Shown here: positions 43,312 through 50,068 of the stretch, one piece after another
How the letters are laid out: the number at the start of each line of letters is the position of its first letter
Position numbering within the stretch: position 1 is the first letter of the stretch
Source of the DNA: Pacificispira sp033344895
GTDB lineage: Bacteria > Pseudomonadota > Alphaproteobacteria > UBA8366 > Aestuariispiraceae
Length of the DNA stretch: 64,000 nt
NCBI GenBank assembly: GCA_965229685.1
Contig: OZ245920.1
Coordinates: 868,001 to 932,000, forward strand
Direction of reading: 5' to 3'
Made by a program: the position numbers and the translations under genes
Notes under the pieces: model-generated
Told to the model about the DNA's origin: nothing
What the model saw: only the letters and a program-made list of their open reading frames with translations
The model's database searches: none

Positions 43312-44127
43312 TCAGACGTAGGGCGGGCGATCCCAGCCCTTTGGCGAGGCGGTAAAGATCTCGTACCCGTCGGCGGTCACGCCGATCGAATGCTCGAACT
43401 GGGCCGACAGGGACCGGTCCTTGGTCACCGCGGTCCAGCCGTCGTTCAGCGTCTTCACAGGATACCGGCCGGCATTGATCATCGGCTCGATCGTGAAGAA
43501 CATGCCTTCGCGCAATTCGACCCCGGTATCGGGTTCGCCGTAGTGAAGGACGCTGGGCGCGTCGTGAAACACGCGGCCGAGACCATGGCCGCAAAAATCG
43601 CGAACCACCGAAAAGCGACGGGATTCGGCATAGCTCTGAATGATGTGGCCGATTTCGCCCAACCGCATGCCGGGGCGCACGGCCTCAATGCCCTTCATCA
43701 TGGATTCATAGGTCACGTCGCACAGATTGCGCGCCTTCACGGACACCTTGTCACCGACCAGGAACATCCGGCTGGTATCGCCGTGCCAGCCGTCGAGGAT
43801 GACCGTAACGTCGATATTGATGATATCGCCGTCCTTCAGAAGCTTCGCGTCATCGGGAATGCCGTGGCAGACGACGTGATTCACGCTGGTGCAGATCGAC
43901 TTGGGAAAGCCGCGATAGTTCAACGGCGCCGGGATCGCCCCGTGATCGGTGATGTATTCGTGGCACAGCCGGTCCAGTTCGCCGGTGCTGATGCCGGGCT
44001 GGACATGGGGCGTGATGAAGTCGAGCGTTTCCGCGGCAAGGCGTCCCGCCTTGCGCATTCCTTCGAAATCTTCCGCATTGTGCAGTTTGATGCGGCCGGC
44101 TTCGGTATCGTAGAGCATTTCGGTCAC
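43312..44127 (-). CDS. map: Type I methionine aminopeptidase
   Basis: 271 residues from a GTG at 44127; an ATG three codons later is equally possible. The five metal ligands are visible: two Asp in DVTVILDGWHGDTSRMF, His in GHGLGRVFHDAP, Glu in FTIEPMINAG and Glu in QFEHSIGVTADG. The substrate-side Cys-His is NHVVCHGIPDD. It removes N-terminal Met from nascent proteins and is essential in most bacteria. It lies between sfsA and radC, the usual alphaproteobacterial order. Confidence 0.96.
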   Translation of the reverse strand: MTEMLYDTEAGRIKLHNAEDFEGMRKAGRLAAETLDFITPHVQPGISTGELDRLCHEYITDHGAIPAPLNYRGFPKSICTSVNHVVCHGIPDDAKLLKDGDIINIDVTVILDGWHGDTSRMFLVGDKVSVKARNLCDVTYESMMKGIEAVRPGMRLGEIGHIIQSYAESRRFSVVRDFCGHGLGRVFHDAPSVLHYGEPDTGVELREGMFFTIEPMINAGRYPVKTLNDGWTAVTKDRSLSAQFEHSIGVTADGYEIFTASPKGWDRPPYV

Positions 44128-44158
44128 TGTCTCGTTTCTGGCGCTGCCGGAAACGGAC

Positions 44159-44893
44159 CTATATCCGTAGCGGCAACGCGGACTTCAGTTTTATGCCGTG
44201 CGGCGTGACGGCGCAATCATAGCATACCGCTTCAACTCCGGCATCCCGCGCCTCTGCGAAGGCGGCGGCATAGGCCGGATCGATATCGGATGCAAGGCTG
44301 AAATGGGCACAATCGCCCCGCTGGACAAGGTAGAACATCACGGCACGACCGCCTTCCCGGGCGATATCGGCCAGTTCCGCCAGATGCTTGGCGCCTCTCT
44401 CGGTACGGGCGTCGGGAAATTCGGCCGCTTCGGGATTTGGCCCGTCAGGACGGCGCAAAGTGACGCTTTTCACTTCGACATAACAATCGCTGCGATCCGG
44501 ATCGGTCAGAAGCAGATCGATCCGGCTGTTTCGGCTGCCATACTTCACCTCGCGACGAAGCGCTTCGTATCCGTTGAGCTCGGGAATGGCGTGGCGGCCG
44601 ATGGCGTCCTCGACGACGCGATTGGCCAGATTAGTATTGATACCGACCGGCACCGGTGCCCCGTCGATGACCTGGGTCGCGATCTCCCAACGCCAGTTCA
44701 GCTTTGCCGTCGGGTTCCGGTTGGCGGACACCCAGATCGTCGTGCCCGGTTCGGCCAGTCCCATCATCGAGCCGGGATTGCCGCAATGGGCGATGTCTTC
44801 GTCACCGCCGCCGAACCGGATGTCGGCGAGGAAACGCTTGTAGCGGCGGAGAAGCTGCGCCTCCACCAGGGGCTCGGCGTATTTCAGGCTCAT
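44159..44893 (-). CDS. sfsA: SfsA family DNA/RNA nuclease-like protein
   Basis: 244 residues, matching SfsA in length and motifs: LLRRYKRFLADIRFGGGDE, the OB-like N-terminal part with CGNPGSMMGLAEPGT, and the nuclease-like core RIDLLLTDPDRSDCYVEVKS. SfsA was first described as a sugar-fermentation stimulator; later work supports nucleic-acid binding and nuclease activity. Its ATG overlaps the DsbA-like gene's stop (ATGA), so translation is coupled. Confidence 0.95.
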   Translation of the reverse strand: MSLKYAEPLVEAQLLRRYKRFLADIRFGGGDEDIAHCGNPGSMMGLAEPGTTIWVSANRNPTAKLNWRWEIATQVIDGAPVPVGINTNLANRVVEDAIGRHAIPELNGYEALRREVKYGSRNSRIDLLLTDPDRSDCYVEVKSVTLRRPDGPNPEAAEFPDARTERGAKHLAELADIAREGGRAVMFYLVQRGDCAHFSLASDIDPAYAAAFAEARDAGVEAVCYDCAVTPHGIKLKSALPLRI

Positions 44894-45636
44894 CCCTCGG
44901 ACCGGGCGCGTTCGATCACCGCTTCCAGCTGCTCACCCGGCACGAAGCCGCCGACGAACTGCTTTCCGATGACCATGGCCGGCGTCCCGCGTACATCCAG
45001 GGATTCCGCGACCGAGCGGGTCATTTCGATGTATTGTGCGATCCGCGGGTCATCCATGTCCGACTTGAGTTGGTCGATGTCGAGACCGACCTCGTCCGCC
45101 TTCGCGAAGATGACATCGTCACTCAGGCGTCCCTGAAATTCCATCAGGGCGGTATGGAACTCCATGTAGAGGTCTTGCTTCTGCGCTGCCAGCGCCGCGC
45201 GGGCCGCGACCAGGGAAGCCGGGCCGAGAATGGGAAATTCAACGAAGACGAACCGAAGCGACTCGTCCTTTTCCATGACGTTGCGCAGGCTCGGGAACAG
45301 GCGCTTGCAATAGCCGCACTGGTAATCAAAGAACTCGACCACGGTGACATCCGCGTCCGCGGCGCCGACCACCGGGGTCAGCGGGCTTGCGGTCAGCGTC
45401 GGCACCAGCCCGGAAATGGCCTCCTGGCGGCGAAGCTCGCCGGCCATGGTCTCGCGCTGCTCCAGGACCTGCATCGCCTCGAGAATGATTTCCGGATTCT
45501 TCAGAAGGTAATCGCGGACGATGGATTCGATGCGTGCCCGTTCGGCGGGATCGATCGCATCCTGCGCAATGGCCGTACCGGACCAGCAGAGCGAAACGGC
45601 ACATGCCGTCAGGAACAGTCGAATGGGGCGAAACAC
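44890..45636 (-). CDS. DsbA family thiol:disulfide oxidoreductase, Com1/ScsC-like
   Basis: 248 residues. The GTG at 45636 is selected because a signal peptide begins there (IRLFLTACAVSLCWSGTAIA) and GGAGA lies upstream. The mature N-terminus is a helical stalk (RDYLLKNPEIILEAMQVLEQ) as in the oligomerising Com1/ScsC branch. The thioredoxin domain carries CGYC (Cys107 and Cys110), and the cis-Pro is in DVRGTPAMVIG. It should form or isomerise disulfides in the periplasm, with stalked relatives tending to be isomerases. It lies between a periplasmic M48 protease gene and sfsA. Confidence 0.92.
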   Translation of the reverse strand: MFRPIRLFLTACAVSLCWSGTAIAQDAIDPAERARIESIVRDYLLKNPEIILEAMQVLEQRETMAGELRRQEAISGLVPTLTASPLTPVVGAADADVTVVEFFDYQCGYCKRLFPSLRNVMEKDESLRFVFVEFPILGPASLVAARAALAAQKQDLYMEFHTALMEFQGRLSDDVIFAKADEVGLDIDQLKSDMDDPRIAQYIEMTRSVAESLDVRGTPAMVIGKQFVGGFVPGEQLEAVIERARSEG

Positions 45637-45777
45637 GATATCGGTCTCCGTCGAAATTCTGTGCAGGTCACGGTCTTTGTCATAAGCGCTGCAGCACGCC
45701 CGGCCAAGGGGGAAAGGGCGACCCCACGCCATCGTCATTGCCGTTGAACGGCGTTTGGCGCCGGGTCAGCGCCCACC

Positions 45778-47172
45778 TTACTTGCCGTCGGCGCGATACG
45801 AGATGTCCTGTGCCTGAAGCCAGGATGCGGATCCCTCCGGAAGAGTTTCCATGGCGCGCTTGGCCAGTACCTTGGCCTGGGCTTTCTCTCCGGTGCGGAG
45901 CGCAACCTCCGCCTGGGTCAGGTAAACCATGCCGGTATCGCCCAAACGTTGGTGCGCCTGCCCCTTCAGGTTCCAGGCACGGATCATGTTCGGTTCGTAG
46001 CCGACAGCGACATTGGCATTGTCGAGGGCTTCCGGCAGTGCATCGGGATTGCCGCTTTCCAGGAGAACCTGGGCCAGGTTGGCCCGGATCAACGACGCCC
46101 AGGGCAGAATTTCCACAGCCTTTCGGTAGGCGTCCGCCGATTTGGTCAGATCGCCTGCCCGTCGATAGATGTCGCCTTTCGTCTCCCAGAAGAACGGGTC
46201 TTCGGGACTCTCGCTCAACAGGACATCGATCTCCGCCAGGGCCTTGTCGGTCTTGAAGAGCTCCATATAGGCGATGGACCGGGCATAGCGGGCCGGCGGG
46301 GACGTATCGGAGGGCGGGAAACGGTCGATCGTGTCCTGTGGCTTCAGATAGCCAGCCAGCTTGGCGCGCATCCGGGCGTGGACCAATTGGAACTCAAAGG
46401 GCAACTCGTTACCGGTCGCCTTGGAGTTCTGGACATGATTTTCCAGAAAGGTGATGCGGTCCTGGGTCAGCGGGTGCGTCCGTGTGTAGGGGTTCGCCCC
46501 GGCACTGTACAGCTTGTCCTGTTCCTGCAGCACCTTCATGAACTCGACCAGGCCGCGGGATGAAATACCCGCATCGTCCATATAGGTGACAGCCGCCTGG
46601 TCCGCGGCTTGCTCGTTGGCGCGGGTGTATTGCAGGAAGGAGCGTTCGCCGACCTGCTGACCCAGCAGCGTACCGGCCGCCGCGGCCTGCCCGTCACCGG
46701 TCGCGAGTGCCGCCCCCAGACCAAGCAGCATTCCTGCAATTGCCATGGTCTGGGCGTTTTCGATGTTGTCCTTGAATTGTGACAGATGCCCGCCGGTGAT
46801 GTGACCCAGTTCGTGCGCCAGCACCCCGATCACCTGGTCCGGCGAATCGGCTCGGGCCAGCAGCCCGGTATTGACGAAAATACGCTGTCCGTTCGCGACA
46901 AAGGCGTTCAGGCGGTCATCCTTGATCAGATGAATGCGCACCGATGATCCGTCTACACCCGCCGCTTCATAGATGGGTTGCAGGTAGTAGCGGATCGTGT
47001 TTTCGATCTCCGTATCCCGGACGAAGGAGATATCGCGGCCTTGCGCATGGGCGGCCGATCCGGGCACACTCGCGCCCGCGGCGCCGACAGCGCCAGCCAA
47101 CATCAAGCTGAACAACGCGGCGGCGCGGGTGCGTTGCAGCCGTTCGCGCCAGGAATTTAGGAGGGTCCGCAT
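45778..47172 (-). CDS. M48 metalloprotease with TPR repeats (BepA/YfgC-like)
   Basis: 464 residues from the ATG at 47172; an ATG at 47190 adds six. A signal peptide (AAALFSLMLAGAVGAAGAS) precedes the peptidase domain, with zinc motif HELGH (His120, Glu121, His124) and the third ligand Glu187 in RANEQAADQAA. The C-terminal half has TPR-type helices (WETKGDIYRRAGDLTKSADA, AWNLKGQAHQRLGDTG). BepA-like proteins help assemble or degrade outer-membrane proteins such as LptD. It heads the run with the DsbA-like gene. Its 5' end is only about 30 bases from the divergent lipoprotein gene. Confidence 0.94.
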   Translation of the reverse strand: MRTLLNSWRERLQRTRAAALFSLMLAGAVGAAGASVPGSAAHAQGRDISFVRDTEIENTIRYYLQPIYEAAGVDGSSVRIHLIKDDRLNAFVANGQRIFVNTGLLARADSPDQVIGVLAHELGHITGGHLSQFKDNIENAQTMAIAGMLLGLGAALATGDGQAAAAGTLLGQQVGERSFLQYTRANEQAADQAAVTYMDDAGISSRGLVEFMKVLQEQDKLYSAGANPYTRTHPLTQDRITFLENHVQNSKATGNELPFEFQLVHARMRAKLAGYLKPQDTIDRFPPSDTSPPARYARSIAYMELFKTDKALAEIDVLLSESPEDPFFWETKGDIYRRAGDLTKSADAYRKAVEILPWASLIRANLAQVLLESGNPDALPEALDNANVAVGYEPNMIRAWNLKGQAHQRLGDTGMVYLTQAEVALRTGEKAQAKVLAKRAMETLPEGSASWLQAQDISYRADGK

Positions 47173-47201
47173 CCTTGTTCGATGCTCCAACCGTGAGAAA
47201 A

Positions 47202-48893
47202 ATGACCGTCTCGGCGGCCTGTAAGACCCTTAACGTAGTGTGCCCGGCCGGTCGGTTCAAACCTGCATTCGCCGCGTTGCGCGCAGGGGTTGTCCTTTCC
47301 GGGGTCCTTGCCCTGTCGGCCTGCGGCGGCAGTTCAGAGGAGCCGCAATACGGTGATATCGGCTATATTCAGGGATTCTACGGCGGCCTGGCTGTCGACG
47401 AGCCGATTGCGGCCCTGATCGGCCGGGATATCCTGACCTCCGGCGGATCGGCGGCGGATGCGGCGACGGCGATCTCTTTCGCGCTGTCCGTCACCTACCC
47501 GTCGGCGGTGAGCATTGGCGGTGGCGGGGTCTGCATCGTCAACGATTCTCGTCTGGGCCTCAGTGAGGTCATTGACTTCATTCCGCCCGCAGGCACAGGC
47601 GGTCGTGGCGATCGTCCGTCCGCCATCCCGACATTGCCGCGTGGCATGGCGGCGCTGCACGCCCGCTATGGCCGTTTGCCGTGGCGCAGCGTTGTGTCGC
47701 CGTCCGAGCGACTGGCACGGCTGGGTTTCCAGGTTTCACGCGCGTTTGCCAAGGAGCTGGCCCGGGCGGCCGATCCGTTGTACCGCGAACCCAGTGTGCG
47801 TGCTGTTTTCGCGCCTAATGGTCGATTGCTTGGGGAAGGCCAAAAGCTGATACAGCCGGATCTCGCTGGAACGTTGGGGCAGATCCGCGCCGGCGGGGCG
47901 GGCGTCGTCTATTCCGGTCGACTGGCGCGCCGGATCCTGGAAGGCGTGCACGAGGCGGGCGGCACCCTGTCCTACGAGGAATTGAACAGCTACACGCCGG
48001 AGCTCCGTCTTCCCATTATCGTGCCCTATGGCGATGACGAAATGCATTTCGCACCGCCGCCCGCGGCCGCCGGGCCGATGCTGGCCAATATGTGGCGTCT
48101 ACTTGTCGAAAGTGACTTCTATGCCGAGGCAAGTGAACAGGAGCGGGCCCATATTCTGGCGGAGGTCATGAAGCGGGCCGGGGCAGACCGAAAGAACTGG
48201 ATTGCGCCCGGTTTCACCACTTCGATCCCCCTGGAAGAGGTCGTCGCGCCGAACCGGGTGCGCGGCTTGATGGCCGGTTACGATGCGAACCGGGCGACGC
48301 CCGGGCGCGAGCTGGACCCGCAGGGACGACAACTGGTGGAAGTCATATCCGGGACGGGCTTTGTCGTGTTGGATTCCGGCGGCATGTCGGTCGCCTGCAA
48401 CCTGTCGCTCTATAATCCATTCGGTACGGGCCGCATTGCCGGAGACACCGGCATTCTGCTGGCCGCCGCGCCGGGTCTGCGCGGGCGCAATCCGCTGGGG
48501 CTGGGCCCGGCGATCGCTGTCAACAGCAACAATCTGCGTTTCAAGTTCGCCATTGCGTCCGGTGGCGGTCCGCTGGCGCCGGCAGGTGTCATTCAGGTCA
48601 TGGCCGATACGCTGCTCGCCGATGTAAAGCTGGATCAGGCAATCGCGAAGCCGCGCATTCTGGCCGTGGATTCACCCGACACCGTGCTGGTGGAAACCGA
48701 GAATGGGGACGACCTGGCGGCCGATTTGCAGGCGAAGGGACACCCGGTCTCCCGTTTGACGTGGCAGGGCAAGGTCAACGCGGTCCATTGCCCGCTCGGC
48801 ATTCATCCGGACCGGACCAGGGAGGCTGTCTGCGGCGTGGTCCATGATCCGCGCGGGAATGGTCTGTCGCCCTATTCGGAAGGTGCCAACTGA
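47202..48893 (+). CDS. Gamma-glutamyltransferase-like lipoprotein, probably catalytically inactive
   Basis: 563 residues from the ATG at 47202. A lipobox (VLSGVLALSAC, Cys41) predicts membrane anchoring. The Ntn-hydrolase GGT fold is recognisable: LTSGGSAADAATAISFALSV, SAVSIGGGGVCIVND and YNPFGTGRIAGDTGILL. Key residues differ. The substrate-binding Arg of the IDFRE segment is Ile127 (IDFIPPAG). The autocleavage and nucleophile motif TTHYS aligns with GTGFV (384-388), so the first Thr is Gly and the His is Gly. The conserved GSPGG oxyanion segment is ASGGG. Maturation and transferase activity therefore look lost. It is followed two bases later by an aminotransferase. Confidence is for the family; inactivity is inference. 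Confidence 0.85.
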   Translation: MTVSAACKTLNVVCPAGRFKPAFAALRAGVVLSGVLALSACGGSSEEPQYGDIGYIQGFYGGLAVDEPIAALIGRDILTSGGSAADAATAISFALSVTYPSAVSIGGGGVCIVNDSRLGLSEVIDFIPPAGTGGRGDRPSAIPTLPRGMAALHARYGRLPWRSVVSPSERLARLGFQVSRAFAKELARAADPLYREPSVRAVFAPNGRLLGEGQKLIQPDLAGTLGQIRAGGAGVVYSGRLARRILEGVHEAGGTLSYEELNSYTPELRLPIIVPYGDDEMHFAPPPAAAGPMLANMWRLLVESDFYAEASEQERAHILAEVMKRAGADRKNWIAPGFTTSIPLEEVVAPNRVRGLMAGYDANRATPGRELDPQGRQLVEVISGTGFVVLDSGGMSVACNLSLYNPFGTGRIAGDTGILLAAAPGLRGRNPLGLGPAIAVNSNNLRFKFAIASGGGPLAPAGVIQVMADTLLADVKLDQAIAKPRILAVDSPDTVLVETENGDDLAADLQAKGHPVSRLTWQGKVNAVHCPLGIHPDRTREAVCGVVHDPRGNGLSPYSEGAN

Positions 48894-48895
48894 CC

Positions 48896-50050
48896 ATGGC
48901 AGGCTTGAAGGTCGGGAGCCGGGGCAGCATTCCTGCCTTCATGGTGATGGAAGTCATGCGTGCTGCCGTAGAGCGGGAGCGGTCCGGCGATGCGGTTTAC
49001 CATCTGGAGGTCGGCCAGCCCGGTACATCCGCGCCCCGCGGTGTGATCGAGGCGGCACACAGGGCGCTGGATACCGACAGGATCGGCTATACGGTCGCGC
49101 TGGGAATTCCGGAGCTGCGGGAGGCAATTGCCGGCCACTACCAGTCGGAATACGGCCTGACGGTGCCGGAGGATCGCATCGTCGTGACGACGGGGTCCTC
49201 GGGTGGATTTATCCTGAGTTTCCTGGCGGCGTTCGATCCTGGCGATCGTGTGGCCCTCGCGGCGCCGGGATACCCCTGTTATCGTCACATTCTCAACGCG
49301 CTAGGCATCGATCCGGTCATGCTGCCCGCCGGTCCGGACGAGCGGTTCCAGCCGACACCGGCCCTGCTGGAGCGGGCCATGCAGGACGGGCCGGTCCACG
49401 GTCTGATCGTTGCGTCGCCATCCAATCCGACGGGAACCATGCTGGACCGCGAGGCCCTGTCGGAATTGCTGGATTTTTGTGCCCGGCACGGAATTCGGGT
49501 CATCTCCGACGAGATCTATCACGGGATCACCTACGGCATGGCGGCCACGAGCGCGGCGGAGCTGGATGCCGGCGCCGTCGTTGTAAACAGTTTCTCGAAG
49601 TATTTCTCGATGACGGGTTGGCGGCTTGGCTGGTTGGTCGTGCCGGAAGACCTGATCCGGCCGGTGGAATGCCTGGCGCAGAACCTGTTCATCTCGCCGC
49701 CGACACTCAGCCAGCGCGCAGCCGTTGCGGCCTTCGACTGTCATGAAGAATTACAGGCCAATCTACGGCGCTACACGGACAATCGCGCCCTCTTGCTGCG
49801 GGAGCTGCCGCTGGCAGGGTTCGGCGATTTGGCGCCCTCGGACGGGGCCTTCTACATCTATGCGGATGTCGGCAACCGCACCAATGACAGCCAGGAATTC
49901 TGTGCCCGCATTCTTCGGGAAACCGGGGTCGCGATCACGCCGGGTCTGGATTTTGACGCCGTGCGAGGAAATCGTACCGTGCGTTTTTCTTTTGCTGGCA
50001 CGACCGAAGAAGTCGCCGCTGCCGCCGAGGCATTGAAAAACTGGCGATAG
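48896..50050 (+). CDS. Class I/II pyridoxal-phosphate aminotransferase
   Basis: 384 residues of PLP fold type I. Motifs are YHLEVGQPGTSAPRGV, the cofactor segment TTGSSGGFILSF, VASPSNPTGTML, VISDEIYHGITY and the Schiff-base lysine in NSFSKYFSMTGWRLGWLV. The C-terminal Arg is in NRTVRFSFA. It resembles aspartate/aromatic aminotransferases, with unknown donor. The ATG lies two bases after the lipoprotein gene's stop without a good ribosome site, so the two are coupled. Confidence 0.93.
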   Translation: MAGLKVGSRGSIPAFMVMEVMRAAVERERSGDAVYHLEVGQPGTSAPRGVIEAAHRALDTDRIGYTVALGIPELREAIAGHYQSEYGLTVPEDRIVVTTGSSGGFILSFLAAFDPGDRVALAAPGYPCYRHILNALGIDPVMLPAGPDERFQPTPALLERAMQDGPVHGLIVASPSNPTGTMLDREALSELLDFCARHGIRVISDEIYHGITYGMAATSAAELDAGAVVVNSFSKYFSMTGWRLGWLVVPEDLIRPVECLAQNLFISPPTLSQRAAVAAFDCHEELQANLRRYTDNRALLLRELPLAGFGDLAPSDGAFYIYADVGNRTNDSQEFCARILRETGVAITPGLDFDAVRGNRTVRFSFAGTTEEVAAAAEALKNWR

Positions 50051-50068
50051 TCGGGTGGCGGGACTGCG

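Noticed and set aside
45740..45752. GCCGTTGAACGGC palindrome between the M48 and DsbA-like genes
   Set aside because: It is short and GC-rich, lies in a same-strand gap without other signals, and such palindromes are expected by chance at this base composition.
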